Counted from the first letter of the stretch, positions 7,816-16,866 are shown. The stretch is DNA of 64,000 bases from Blastocatellia bacterium UBA7656 (GCA_002483445.1 DLHY01000155.1:4831-68830); one strand, 5' to 3'. A program made the numbers and translations. Notes: generated from the letters alone by a model not told the origin.

Positions 7816-8746
7816 AAGCATATACATCCGTAGTCAGATATCTCTCGCCCAAATCGGGAAGGACTGCAACCACGCGCTTAGATTCGCCCATCTCGCGGGC
7901 AATGAGCAAGGCTGCCCAGCATATCGCGCCTGATGAGATGCCGCACAACATACCTTCTTCGCGGGCGAGGCGACGCGCCGTCTGCTTTGCGTCTTCGTAT
8001 TCGACCGGGATTATGCGGTCGATGATTTCAGTGTTGAGAACGCGAGGCACGAATCCCGCTCCTATGCCCTGAATCAACTGCGGAGCCGGAGGCCCGCCCG
8101 ATAGCACGGGAGAATCTTTCGGCTCGACCGCGACGAGTTTGACCGCGCGAAGCCGCTCTTTTAGAACTTCGCCCACGCCCGTGATCGTCCCTCCCGTGCC
8201 AACTCCGGCGACGAAGGCATCCAATCGCGCGTCGGTGTCTTCCAGTATTTCAATCGCAGTCGTGCGGCGGTGAATGGCAGGATTGGCCGGGTTGTTGAAC
8301 TGCTGAGGCATGAAGCTGTCAGCAGTTTCTTTCATCAATTCTTCCGCGCGATCAATCGCGCCCTGCATACCGAGATTATCAGGAACTAGAGCTATCTCAG
8401 CGCCGAGCGCGCGAAGCACACGAATGCGCTCTTCGCTCATCGAATCGGGCATCGTCAAAATGATGCGATAGCCGCGAGCGGCTGCCGTCATGGCAAGCCC
8501 GATTCCTGTATTGCCCGAAGTCGGCTCAATGATCGTGGTTTTGCCGGGAGTGATCTTTCCGTCGCTCTCGGCTGCTTCGATCATAGCGAATGCGGTTCTG
8601 TCCTTGATGCTGCGCATAGGGTTGAAGGATTCGAGTTTCACCAGCACTTCGGCTGACCCTTCGGAGGGCAATCGATTGAGCCTGACGAGCGGCGTGTATC
8701 CGATAGCATCAAGCACGCTGTTGCAGATTTTCGGTCTTCGCGACAT
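7814..8746 (-). CDS. cysK: Cysteine synthase (O-acetylserine sulfhydrylase)
   Basis: A PLP-dependent fold-type II enzyme making cysteine from O-acetylserine and sulfide in the cytoplasm. The PLP lysine is Lys48 in NPMRSIKDR, the substrate loop is EPTSGNTGIGLA, the PLP phosphate loop is GTGGTITGVGE, and the C-terminus has GISSGA and PDLGERYLTT as in CysK. Length (310 aa) matches the family. GAGGAGG lies 5 nt before the ATG. It stands alone, divergent from the FG-GAP gene and convergent with the LOG gene. CysM or cystathionine beta-synthase-like activity cannot be fully excluded. Confidence 0.92.
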   Translation of the reverse strand: MSRRPKICNSVLDAIGYTPLVRLNRLPSEGSAEVLVKLESFNPMRSIKDRTAFAMIEAAESDGKITPGKTTIIEPTSGNTGIGLAMTAAARGYRIILTMPDSMSEERIRVLRALGAEIALVPDNLGMQGAIDRAEELMKETADSFMPQQFNNPANPAIHRRTTAIEILEDTDARLDAFVAGVGTGGTITGVGEVLKERLRAVKLVAVEPKDSPVLSGGPPAPQLIQGIGAGFVPRVLNTEIIDRIIPVEYEDAKQTARRLAREEGMLCGISSGAICWAALLIAREMGESKRVVAVLPDLGERYLTTDVYA

Positions 8747-8884
8747 CTTCGCCTCCTCATAACGGAAAAGCAGACTACCACAGCGCGGCGCAGGCTGTCA
8801 GCGCGCATCTTTGGATCGAAAAAAATGGAAGAAATCAAAAGGCTCTCCTGTCTAATGACTCGAAAATATCAGCAAGGGGCCGTT

Positions 8885-8978
8885 GATGTAGAACAGGCTG
8901 CCAGCCTGTTCACGCTCTGAAAGCATGATAATTGGGGAACCGCGGGCTGCCAGCCTGCTATACCTGTTCCAAGGAGGA
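8885..8978 (+). repeat. CTGCCAG palindrome leader upstream of the FG-GAP gene
   Basis: Two palindromes share the core CTGCCAG: GAACAGG...CCTGTTC (8891-8911) and GCGGG...CCTGC (8942-8958, one G-T pair). Between them lies CTCTGAAAGCATGA (8916-8929), repeated almost exactly at 27744-27757. The element ends at AAGGAGGA, which serves the next gene. Divergent cysK lies on the other side. Confidence 0.8.
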
Positions 8979-8982
8979 GACT

Positions 8983-10185
8983 ATGAAGATTGCCGCTCTG
9001 ATAGCGATTTTTGCGCTTGCCTTCGATACAGCCGACTTCAACCGCGTTGAAACGCTCGGCTCCGATTCGATCAAACAACCTCTTTTCACCGAGATTCCTG
9101 CCTCGCCCATCGGCGTCGGGCCTTATGCCGGAGAGCCAGCCGTAGCCGACTGCAACAACGATGGCAACGCCGATATCATTTTAGCCTGCGGCACCTGCTG
9201 CGGCTCGCCCGCCAAACCCGAAAGCGGACACGTTATGGTGTTGCTCGGCGACGGGCGCGGCAATTTCAATCGAGCCAAAGACTCGCCGATAAAGATAGCT
9301 TCATCGGCGCGCAAGATAGCCGTGGGCGATGTCAACCGCGACAACCGATTAGACATTCTCGTGGCGCAGCACGACAGCTATGATGTCGTCATACTGATCG
9401 GCGACGGACAGGGAGGATTCAAACCCTTGCCTCCTGTCGCGGCGAGCCGAGGCGGACGCCCACACACTCATGACATAACTGCGGGCGATGTGAACGGAGA
9501 TGGGAATCTCGATTTTCTGACGACGAATGCGAACGACCATAACATCTCGGTTATGCTCGGCGATGGCCGCGGTAATTTCGCGCCCGCGCCCGCGTCGCCC
9601 GTCACGGCAGGGCGTCACCCTTATGACGTGGTCGCTCTCAGCGATGTCAATGGTGATGGAAAAGTCGACATCATCACGCCCGATCTTATGAGCAGCAAAG
9701 TGGTGGTACTTCTCGGCGACGGGCGCGGAGGATTTGCGCGCGCTCCAGCATCGCCTTTCGCGATGGGGCCGCGTCCGGGTTACGTCTCGGTCGCTGATAT
9801 CAACCGGGACGGCAAGATGGATTTTGTGGCGACGCACGATGATGATCCGCTTGCAGTGGTTATGCTCGGCGACGGAGCGGGAGGATTTCAGGCGACTCTG
9901 GGTTCGCCGCTTCGACCGGAACGAGCCGTGTGGGGAACCGATATCGGAGATGTCAACGGCGACGGGTTTGCGGATATCGCTATGGCGTCAGGAGCGAGCG
10001 CAAGCGTAGTGATAATGCTCGGCGACGGGCGCGGCGGATTCACTGCTGCGGCAAAACAGCTTCGCGCCGGTACGTGGGTAACTTACGTCGCGATGGCTGA
10101 TTTCAATAAAGATGGCAAGCCTGACCTCGTGGCGAGTAATTATGGAAGCGGCGATATAAACGTCTGGCTGAATGCTACGAAGTGA
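8983..10185 (+). CDS. Secreted FG-GAP/VCBS-repeat beta-propeller protein
   Basis: A signal peptide (MKIAALIAIFALAFDTADF) precedes about seven repeats of roughly 50 residues, each with a calcium-binding loop of the form DVNGDGxxD (GDVNGDGNLDFL, SDVNGDGKVDII, ADINRDGKMDFV, GDVNGDGFADIA, ADFNKDGKPDLV) followed by VMLGDGRGGF. This is the integrin-alpha-type propeller, usually exported and involved in surface binding. The start is ATG 8983, placed by AAGGAGGA 4 nt upstream; a longer frame from 8932 would begin inside the palindrome leader. No catalytic domain is attached. Confidence 0.85.
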   Translation: MKIAALIAIFALAFDTADFNRVETLGSDSIKQPLFTEIPASPIGVGPYAGEPAVADCNNDGNADIILACGTCCGSPAKPESGHVMVLLGDGRGNFNRAKDSPIKIASSARKIAVGDVNRDNRLDILVAQHDSYDVVILIGDGQGGFKPLPPVAASRGGRPHTHDITAGDVNGDGNLDFLTTNANDHNISVMLGDGRGNFAPAPASPVTAGRHPYDVVALSDVNGDGKVDIITPDLMSSKVVVLLGDGRGGFARAPASPFAMGPRPGYVSVADINRDGKMDFVATHDDDPLAVVMLGDGAGGFQATLGSPLRPERAVWGTDIGDVNGDGFADIAMASGASASVVIMLGDGRGGFTAAAKQLRAGTWVTYVAMADFNKDGKPDLVASNYGSGDINVWLNATK

Positions 10186-10241
10186 ATCAGCCGCGCATTG
10201 CTTCATGAATGAACACCTATTCACCGCCGAGCAACTATGTT

Positions 10242-10363
10242 CGGTGTCAAGAGTGATCAGCGCTTTTTGTTAGAACTATTTAGAAATGCGCCCTTTTCCC
10301 TCAGAGGCCGCCCTTACCTGTGTAGTCAGGCAAGGGCTTGAAATTCTCTACACTTTCAAGCCC
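10242..10363. other. Candidate IS end and two hairpins 3' of the transposase remnant
   Basis: CGGTGTCAAGAGTGAT at 10242-10257 matches about 14 of 21 positions of the minus strand of the 26-bp repeats at 43630 and 44485. CCTTACCTG...CAGGCAAGG forms an imperfect stem at about 10312-10335, and GGGCTTGAAA...TTTCAAGCCC a perfect 10-bp stem at 10334-10363 that spans the remnant's stop codon. Marking this as the insertion-sequence boundary is inference. Confidence 0.4.
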
Positions 10364-10758
10364 CTCCTTTGTATCTGCTTCTCTTCCTCCTTCCAACTCT
10401 TTCTCCAAGGATGATCTGGCGACGGTTTGTACTTCCTCCCGACTCCTTTCGGCGACAGGCTCCGAGATACCCGAACCGGCCTTTCGGGAAGCTTCTCATA
10501 ACCTATATCTTCTCCTCGATAGTTGAAGTGGAGTTCTCCGTTGAGGCACTTCCTCACCATTACTTTTCCCTCGGCAGGTTCATACTTGCTTTGGCCTTTG
10601 AGTTGATAGAAACCGTTTTCAAATCTCACTAACCAGTCCCGGCTCACACTTCTCTCCTCTTCTCGGCAAAACATTGAGACCAGGTCCAAACCCGCCGACG
10701 AACGGTGGAAATCTTCTTCCTCTCTTGGCTCCACTGCAAACTTTGAGTTGAGTTGAGC
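10348..10758 (-). pseudogene. C-terminal remnant of an ISNCY-type transposase
   Basis: Only about 135 C-terminal residues survive: LNSKFAVEPREEEDFHRS, GLDLVSMFCREEERSVSRDW, VRFENGFYQL, KVMVRKCLNGELHFNYRG and the tail KPSPDHPWRKSW. This is the end typical of ISNCY/integrase-core transposases (a GLDL..FC.EEER..S.DW...Y pattern, then PDHPWR). The catalytic DDE core is absent upstream, where the sequence runs into unrelated DNA, so the element is dead. The frame itself has no internal stop, suggesting fairly recent truncation or partial deletion. Confidence 0.72.
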
Positions 10759-10938
10759 GCGGCTCTCGACGCCTTGAGTTACCCGGAAGACTTCCGCGAG
10801 AACGGAGGCACGACTCGAAGAACTGTAAGCCGCGACGCCCGACTTGATGAGTTGATCCCCGTCGGGCAGAGTGTGCAGGTGAGTGTCTTCAATCCTCTGA
10901 CCCGATTGAGAAGCGCGCCCGTCTCGTTTACTCGATGA
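10747..10938 (+). pseudogene. 3' fragment of a secreted-protein gene
   Basis: The open frame beginning in the TTGAG repeats next to the transposase remnant encodes about 60 residues ending IPVGQSVQVSVFNPLTRLRS then APVSFTR. The pattern V.V.NP......PV.FT resembles the last strands of an IPT/TIG immunoglobulin-like domain. There is no start signal and the upstream part is missing. I read it as the tail of a gene cut off by the insertion sequence; it could also be a chance frame. Confidence 0.35.
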
Positions 10939-10953
10939 GACTCGCCTTGAAAC

Positions 10954-13407
10954 TCAGACCGGTTTTATATCCCATATCTCGCTTGCGTACTCTTTGATCG
11001 TCCGGTCGCTTGAGAATTTTCCTACCCGCGCCACGTTCAAAACGGCCTTGCGCGTCCACGACTGCGGGTTTTTGAATTCTCTTCCGACCTCAAGCTGAGC
11101 CTCTATGTAAGACGGCAGATCGGCCAGAAGGAAATACTGATCGCGCTCGATCAGTATGTTGTAAATCCATTCGAAAAGCTCAGGCTCTTCCGCGCAAAAC
11201 AGATTCGAATTGAAGGCGTCCATCACCCGCTTCACATAAGGGTTATTCTCGTAATGCTCTCGCGGATTGTAGCTGCCATCCGCGATCATCTGCTGAATCT
11301 CATGCGCCTTCAATCCGAAGATGAAGATATTCTCTTCGCCCACTTCTTCCCGTATCTCTATGTTCGCCCCGTCGAGCGTGCCAATGGTCAAAGCGCCGTT
11401 CATGGCGAACTTCATGTTTCCTGTCCCCGACGCTTCCTTCCCGGCGGTCGATATCTGCTCGCTGAGATCAGCCGCCGGGATGATTTTTTCCGCAAGCGAG
11501 ACGCGGTAATCAGGGATGAAAGCGACCTTGATCAATCCCTGAATTCTTCGATCACGATTGATGACTCTGCTGACGTTATTGATTAGTTTTATGATCTGCT
11601 TTGCGATCAGATAACCGGGCGCGGCCTTGCCTGCGAAAATGTATGCGCGCGGCACTTCGACCGCCTGACCGTCTTCGATGAAGCGAAGGTATTCGTGAAT
11701 GATATGCATGACGTTGAGCAACTGTCGCTTGTACTCGTGCATTCGCTTGATCTGAACGTCGAACAACGAATCCGGGTCGACGACTATATGCGCCGTCTGC
11801 TGTATGACTCGCGCAAGGCGCTCTTTGTTCGCTCGTTTGACCCGGCGGAAGTCTTCCTGAAACGCGGCATCGTTGGCATGAGATTCAAGCGCGCGCAACT
11901 GATCGAGATCCTTTATCCAGCCCTCGCCCGTCGCCCGCGTGATCAGACGCGCAAGACCGGGATTGGCTTTGAGCAGCCATCGGCGCTGGGTCACGCCGTT
12001 GGTCTTGTTGTTGAATCGTTCGGGCCACATCTCATAAAAATCCGGCACGAGCGTGGTCTTCACAAGCTCTGAGTGAAGTTTGGCCACGCCGTTTATCGAA
12101 TGGCTTCCGACTATCGCCAGATGCCCCATGCGCACCTGCGGGGATTCTCCCGTTTCGATCAGCGACATGCGTTTCTTTCTCTCTTCGTCTCCCGGCCAGC
12201 GCAATTCTATCTGATCGAGGAATCGCCGCTCTATCTCACGGATGATTTGCACGTGGCGCGGCAGCACGCGCTCCAGCAGCTTGATCGGCCATTTTTCCAG
12301 AGCTTCGGGCATGAGCGTGTGATTGGTGAATGCTAAAGTCGCGACCGTCATATCCCATGCGCGCTCCCACGGCAGATCGTTTTCATCCACAAGCACCCGC
12401 ATCAATTCGGCTACAGCCAGAGCCGGGTGCGTATCGTTGAGTTGAACGGCGACACGGTCTGCGAACTGATCGAAACCATGATGATTTCTCATATAGCGGC
12501 TGATGATGTCGCGCATCGCGCAGGCCACGAGGAAGTATTCCTGAAGCAGGCGAAGCTCGCGCCCCTTCTCGATTGAGTCCGACGGGTAGAGGACTTTCGA
12601 TATGGTCTCGGTGGATATTTTCATCTCGACGGCCTTGATGTAATCGCCCTGATTGAAAATGTCCATGTCGAATTCGTGAGACGAGCGGGCGGAATAAAGA
12701 CGCAGGAAATTGACTGTGCTACCTCCGTGTCCGACTATCGGCATATCGTGAGGGACGCCTATCAAAATCTTCCAGTCCATCCACATCGGGTTGTAATCGT
12801 TCGCGCGGTCGCCGGCATGTTCGATGTGGCCGTATACGGGAATTATGCACACTTCGTCGGCGCGGCGAATCTGCCAGGGCGAGCCATATTCGAGCCAGTG
12901 ATCGGGCTTCTCCTTTTGATAGCCGTTTTCAATCTCCTGCTTGAACAATCCGTATTCGTAATTGATGCCATAGCCGAATCCCGGCATATCGAGTGTGGCG
13001 AGCGAATCGAGAAAACAGGCCGCGAGGCGACCCAATCCGCCGTTGCCCAGCGCAGCGTCGGGTTCTTTCTCTCTGATCTCTTCGAGGTCGAATCCCATCT
13101 GCTGGAGCGTGTCGCGGCACAGATCGAGCAGTCCCAAACTGATGAGGTTGTTTCCCAGCAATCGCCCCATCAGAAATTCCATCGAAAGGTAATAAAGCCT
13201 TTTGGCATCGGATAGCTCATATCGCCGCTCGGTTTCGATCAGGCGGTCGATTAGGCAATCTCTTATGGCAAGAGCCACGCCGAGAAAAGCGTCGCGCGCG
13301 TGCAGCTTTTCCCATCCCTTGCCGAGCGTGTATTTGATGTGCGCTCGTATGGAGTCCTGAAATGCAGAGACGTTATCGATAACGGCTCTGTCAGTCTCAG
13401 CGATCAT
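10954..13407 (-). CDS. glgP: Glycogen/alpha-glucan phosphorylase
   Basis: Phosphorolyses alpha-1,4-glucan to glucose-1-phosphate, using PLP as cofactor. The full GT35 fold is present: YYLSMEFLMGRLLGNNL, ALGNGGLGRLAACFLDS, QLNDTHPALAVAELMR, and the PLP-lysine block GKEASGTGNMKFAMNG with TIGTLDGANIEI. I take ATG 13407 (817 aa, as in E. coli GlgP) because GGAGGA lies 8 nt upstream; the frame extends to 13446 without a ribosome-binding sequence. It is a lone minus-strand gene. malQ, its usual partner in glucan breakdown, is 6 kb away on the same strand. Confidence 0.95.
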   Translation of the reverse strand: MIAETDRAVIDNVSAFQDSIRAHIKYTLGKGWEKLHARDAFLGVALAIRDCLIDRLIETERRYELSDAKRLYYLSMEFLMGRLLGNNLISLGLLDLCRDTLQQMGFDLEEIREKEPDAALGNGGLGRLAACFLDSLATLDMPGFGYGINYEYGLFKQEIENGYQKEKPDHWLEYGSPWQIRRADEVCIIPVYGHIEHAGDRANDYNPMWMDWKILIGVPHDMPIVGHGGSTVNFLRLYSARSSHEFDMDIFNQGDYIKAVEMKISTETISKVLYPSDSIEKGRELRLLQEYFLVACAMRDIISRYMRNHHGFDQFADRVAVQLNDTHPALAVAELMRVLVDENDLPWERAWDMTVATLAFTNHTLMPEALEKWPIKLLERVLPRHVQIIREIERRFLDQIELRWPGDEERKKRMSLIETGESPQVRMGHLAIVGSHSINGVAKLHSELVKTTLVPDFYEMWPERFNNKTNGVTQRRWLLKANPGLARLITRATGEGWIKDLDQLRALESHANDAAFQEDFRRVKRANKERLARVIQQTAHIVVDPDSLFDVQIKRMHEYKRQLLNVMHIIHEYLRFIEDGQAVEVPRAYIFAGKAAPGYLIAKQIIKLINNVSRVINRDRRIQGLIKVAFIPDYRVSLAEKIIPAADLSEQISTAGKEASGTGNMKFAMNGALTIGTLDGANIEIREEVGEENIFIFGLKAHEIQQMIADGSYNPREHYENNPYVKRVMDAFNSNLFCAEEPELFEWIYNILIERDQYFLLADLPSYIEAQLEVGREFKNPQSWTRKAVLNVARVGKFSSDRTIKEYASEIWDIKPV

Positions 13408-13633
13408 TCTTCTCGTCCTCCGGTAATGAATTGCAGAATTCCCCATCGCTGGCCCTCCCTTATGATTGAGAGGTCAGCTTTGAAGGTGAAGCTTTCACCA
13501 TCGAAGGGCATTTCGTCAACTGCTCCCGAAAGCGAGAAGACCTCTGAGCGATTCCTCAAAACCCGCGCAGCCCTGTCGACAGTAAAATCGAATCCGCCAG
13601 GGGCCAATGATTGCCGCCTTCGATGTCCTTTTC

Positions 13634-13730
13634 TTCGACAGCCTTCAGCGAATGAAATAGGCGCTTCGACACGGGCGAAACGAGACTCAGCGGAAAAAGA
13701 GGGCAAAGTTTTTATGCCTTGCAAGGCGCT
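13634..13730. repeat. Interspersed repeat, copy A
   Basis: A 37-nt stretch at 13672-13708 (starts CGGGCGAAAC, ends GAGGGCAAAG) is identical to 16956-16992. Looser similarity extends left (TTCGACAgCCTTC / TTCGACAaCCTTC) and right (TGCAAgGC / TGCAAaGC). A partial copy overlaps the ribosome-binding site of the gene at 21077. Confidence 0.8.
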
Positions 13731-13760
13731 GGCTGACCCGCAGATTTTACTTTTTGTATC

Positions 13761-13789
13761 TTGACATTTAATACGTCGCAACATAAATT
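13761..13789 (+). promoter_or_regulatory. Sigma-70-like promoter of the small secreted protein gene
   Basis: TTGACA (13761-13766), 17-nt spacer, TAAATT (13784-13789; 4 of 6 matches). It gives a leader of about 65 nt that ends with AAGGAG before ATG 13861. Confidence 0.7.
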
Positions 13790-13860
13790 AAGGTACTCTC
13801 GAAGCAAAGATATATCAGGCAGCCTGACAATCGACTCTTCTGGGCTAAGGAGAAATTGCT

Positions 13861-14097
13861 ATGAGAAAAGTAAAACTGTTTCTGTCGTTTATGCTTCTAT
13901 TAGTTGTTCTCATAGTAGGAGCGATGAGCCAGCGAGTAAGGGCAGATGAGGGCATAAAATGTAATTGCAGTGTGTATGCGTACGATCAAAGGGGCAGAAA
14001 GCACCTTCTCTATCATGGCGTTTTTGTGACGATTGAAGAGGATGGAATTCCATTTACGATTTGCGACGCGCAGACTTGCGAGGCTTTGCTCGAATAG
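13861..14097 (+). CDS. Small secreted four-cysteine protein
   Basis: 78 aa. Residues 1-28 are a signal peptide (KVKLFLSFMLLLVVLIVGAM) with likely cleavage after VRA. The mature chain of about 50 residues has four cysteines in two pairs: Cys34/Cys36 (CNC) and Cys68/Cys73 (CDAQTC). I do not recognise a family. The gene has its own promoter and AAGGAG ribosome-binding site and is followed by an exported 619-aa protein and a membrane-anchored thioredoxin. The thioredoxin neighbour suggests, but does not prove, that the cysteines are its targets. An exported redox-controlled or metal-binding peptide is possible. Confidence 0.7.
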   Translation: MRKVKLFLSFMLLLVVLIVGAMSQRVRADEGIKCNCSVYAYDQRGRKHLLYHGVFVTIEEDGIPFTICDAQTCEALLE

Positions 14098-14111
14098 AGT
14101 AACCCCTGTTC

Positions 14112-14129
14112 ACAGGCGCTTTCGCCTGT
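14112..14129. repeat. Perfect hairpin ACAGGCG-CTTT-CGCCTGT
   Basis: A 7-bp perfect stem with a 4-nt loop, 15 nt after the stop of the small secreted protein gene. No T-run follows, so it is not a classical terminator. It could stabilise the upstream message or belong to the palindrome families seen elsewhere in the window. Confidence 0.6.
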
Positions 14130-14303
14130 CCGCTGTTGTTAGAAGTCTCCTTCCTTGTCCTGCGGGCGGCGGGCGGGTGGATTCTGCTATGATCGCCCAT
14201 TTTCTGAGTCCGGTTTTGCCGCGTCGCCGCAGGACGTGGAGTCAATAGTCGGAGGCGGTCAGGATACGCTCTGAAGAGTGCTGTCGGGAAGATGGAGGAA
14301 CCT

Positions 14304-16163
14304 ATGCTGATCAAATCAAATTGTTTCGGGCGTATCATAGTCGCAGGCTTCTTATTGGTATGTCTGGTCTGTGTAACGATTCCGACAGGTGTTGCGCAGG
14401 GTACCAGGAAGGATGATGATGCTGCGAAAAAAGAGTATAAGGCGCGGGTGCGAGATCAGATTGCTTCTTTCATCGATAATGTGTTTTATGAGTTCAACGA
14501 TCTCAAGGACAAGTGCAGCCTCGCCACGAGAGTAGAACTTGCAGAGCAGTTGATAAAATTTCTGGCTCAAAAGCGTCCCGCTCAATGTCGAAGACTGTTG
14601 GATTCATTATTCGCAGAAACTCTCGATGTTCTTAGTAAGGGCAAGGAATCCTCTAAGCCCTCTTCTTCTGTAAATGAGGAGCGAAGCGTTACCTTAGCTA
14701 TTAATAAGATATTGCGCATCGCGGCGGGAATAAGCGGCAAGTTAGCCAGAGACTATCTCAATAGGTATATAGAGGCGGAAAGAGAAATAGAAGAAAAGAA
14801 GGCTCGACCTTCATCAGATTATTATTTAAGGCTGGGTGTTGAAGCCGTTGATGCCAACCCGAATCTGGCATTCGATATAGGGCAGGAGTTTTTAAAACAG
14901 GGGCCGAAAATAAACACTGATGTTTTGCGCTTTATGTACCAACTCAATGAAAAAGATGTCAGCCTCGCCGACAAATTCCTCATTGATGTTTTGCGCAATA
15001 TCAGGTCTCGGAAAGGGAGAGATGTTAATGAACTATTGCTTATATACTCATACGTGTTCGGTCTCGATGTCATTCCAGTTGTTTCAGCCAGGGGGATACT
15101 CCCGCTCTATGTCCCCTACAAGCCATTATCTGAAGCAAGCCCGGTCTCGCTCTCGACTGTCAGGCTCTTCCTGATGACAGCTTCAGAAATACTACTGGAT
15201 GATTCCAGGTACGACTCGAACTTCGCGCACCTTCTTTGGGGGGCGGAAGGAGATCTCTTCATGATCAAAATCATCGAGCATCAGGTTAGCCAATCGCTCC
15301 CTCAAATGGCTGCCAGCATCAAGGAGCGACAGAATTTTCTGGCCTCTTGTGTGACAGCCGAGCGAGCATCTGTCGTGGAGTCAGACATCGATAAGTGGAG
15401 CAGAGCGGCGAAAAAAGAGCGGATGAGACAAAACGAAGAATCTTCTCCCGAAGATAAAGAGACCCTCTTACAAAAAGCCGGAAAGTCCACTAAACCGGAT
15501 GAAAAAGATATGTTGTATTACGAAGCCGCTAATCTGGCTGTTGAAAAAAGAGAATATGGCGAAGCCGTCGAAATATGTGAAAAAATATCCGACTCGTCGC
15601 GCGCCTCGGTCAAAGATTTTATAGTTTTTGCCATCGTCCAGATCGAGCATAAACAGGGAAGTCCTGACACTGCCAGAGAATGGGCCAAACAAGTAAGCGA
15701 CTTGACTCAGCGAGCCTATCTGTTGACTTTGATCGCTCAGACTTCGATAAACAGAAAGCAAAAAGAATTTGAGCAAATGATGGACATCTTGGGAGAAGTC
15801 GAATCCCTCGTTTCCGGGATCAAAGATGCTCGTGAAAAAGTGTCTGTCCTGGCAGGGATTGGAACTGTTTTCTCACGTGTAGGCCACAATAAAGCCTTTG
15901 AGTATTTTCAGGAGGCCATAGCACAGGCAAACAAGACTGAGAATTTTCCTGGCACAAGCTTCATCACTCGTGCTGTCAAGGTCGGCGACCATTTTTTTTC
16001 TTACTCTCTCTATGATCAGAATTTATCCTTGTCTGAACTGATTTTTCAGCAGGCGCAGAGAGATTTCTTCGAAGCGTCTCTTCTAGTAGACAGCCTCAAA
16101 AGTCCTCTGGCTCGGTTTCGAGCCAGACTGACTCTTTACAAAGCCGGAATTACAGAGAACTAG
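14304..16163 (+). CDS. Exported helical-repeat protein of unknown function
   Basis: 619 aa with a signal peptide (CFGRIIVAGFLLVCLVCV, then IPTGVAQG) and otherwise soluble helical sequence. The C-terminal third has TPR-like helix pairs (YYEAANLAVEKREYGEAVEI, AREWAKQVSDLTQRAYLLTL, AFEYFQEAIAQANK). No catalytic motif and no known family recognised. ATG 14304 is chosen because GGAGGA ends 4 nt upstream; the ATG at 14292 lies partly within that signal. Composition is AT-richer than the neighbours. It sits between a secreted 4-Cys protein and a membrane thioredoxin on the same strand and probably works with them outside the cytoplasmic membrane. Confidence 0.65.
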   Translation: MLIKSNCFGRIIVAGFLLVCLVCVTIPTGVAQGTRKDDDAAKKEYKARVRDQIASFIDNVFYEFNDLKDKCSLATRVELAEQLIKFLAQKRPAQCRRLLDSLFAETLDVLSKGKESSKPSSSVNEERSVTLAINKILRIAAGISGKLARDYLNRYIEAEREIEEKKARPSSDYYLRLGVEAVDANPNLAFDIGQEFLKQGPKINTDVLRFMYQLNEKDVSLADKFLIDVLRNIRSRKGRDVNELLLIYSYVFGLDVIPVVSARGILPLYVPYKPLSEASPVSLSTVRLFLMTASEILLDDSRYDSNFAHLLWGAEGDLFMIKIIEHQVSQSLPQMAASIKERQNFLASCVTAERASVVESDIDKWSRAAKKERMRQNEESSPEDKETLLQKAGKSTKPDEKDMLYYEAANLAVEKREYGEAVEICEKISDSSRASVKDFIVFAIVQIEHKQGSPDTAREWAKQVSDLTQRAYLLTLIAQTSINRKQKEFEQMMDILGEVESLVSGIKDAREKVSVLAGIGTVFSRVGHNKAFEYFQEAIAQANKTENFPGTSFITRAVKVGDHFFSYSLYDQNLSLSELIFQQAQRDFFEASLLVDSLKSPLARFRARLTLYKAGITEN

Positions 16164-16251
16164 CCTGTGTGAACGCTGCTTCAAAAAACCTGGCTTGAAT
16201 CAGGCTGACATGCACATATCGAGGGACAGCCGTTTAACAGGAGAACTCAAT

Positions 16252-16866
16252 ATGGAGAAGGAGACCATCGCTGTCGAAAGAGGAATTCATACGAACAAGC
16301 GGAGGCTTTTCGATCTTGAATATATAATCCTGATAGTGGTGGTGCTGATAGCGATTTTCTTCATTATAAAGCTGTCGAGGCAAAACTCTTTACTCAACTC
16401 ATTAGTACGAGAATCATCAGAGTCATTGTGCGGGCCTCAATCATTGCAGGTGGGCGATATCATTCCTGCATTTAAGACTGTTGATCTGAAGGGGCAACCG
16501 GCTGAAGTTATTTTCAATGGATCAACGAAGAATCTTATATTCGTTTTTTCCGCAGCCTGTGATGCGTGTGCGCAAGAGATTCTTGCCTGGAATAACATTG
16601 CTGCGAAATCGACTTCGAAGAAATATTCAGTTCGAGGAATATCCATCGACTCTCTGGACGATACCAATAAAAACCTGTCAGGCAAAAATCTGCAATTTGA
16701 AGTATTGATGATGCCAAGTGTATCAATCCTGCGAGCCTGTAGAGTGGTCAGCATTCCCGTGGTGATGATAGTTTCCGAGCAAGGCGCTGTTGAGTGGTTT
16801 CATTATGGAGCTATGACAAAAGAGAAAGTCACGGAGCTTCTGTCAAGGCTGAAAACAGTTTCATAA
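16252..16866 (+). CDS. Membrane-anchored thioredoxin-like (TlpA/MauD type) protein
   Basis: 204 aa: one N-terminal membrane anchor (about residues 24-41) then a periplasmic thioredoxin fold. The redox motif is Cys103-Asp-Ala-Cys106 in FSAACDACAQEI and the cis-proline loop is VVSIPVVMIVSEQG, so it should be redox active. Such proteins reduce or oxidise exported cysteines. ATG 16252 has AGGAG 9 nt upstream; the longer frame from TTG 16195 lacks a signal. It closes the secreted module begun by the 4-Cys protein, its most obvious candidate substrate; cytochrome maturation is another use of this family but no such genes are present. Confidence 0.8.
   Translation: MEKETIAVERGIHTNKRRLFDLEYIILIVVVLIAIFFIIKLSRQNSLLNSLVRESSESLCGPQSLQVGDIIPAFKTVDLKGQPAEVIFNGSTKNLIFVFSAACDACAQEILAWNNIAAKSTSKKYSVRGISIDSLDDTNKNLSGKNLQFEVLMMPSVSILRACRVVSIPVVMIVSEQGAVEWFHYGAMTKEKVTELLSRLKTVS

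Larger units (their letters stand above)
13408..13860. other. Divergent gap between glgP and the small secreted protein gene
   Basis: Holds copy A of an interspersed repeat (13634-13730), a promoter (13761-13789) and no convincing gene. Frames seen here on both strands have no domain, start signal or family likeness. Confidence 0.6.

Noticed and set aside
8932..8982. N-terminal extension of the FG-GAP protein
   Set aside because: It would be translated from the palindrome leader, has no ribosome-binding sequence, and would bury the signal peptide that begins at 8983.
12676..13215. 179-aa plus-strand frame opposite glgP
   Set aside because: Shadow of the phosphorylase gene; no signal and no homology recognised.
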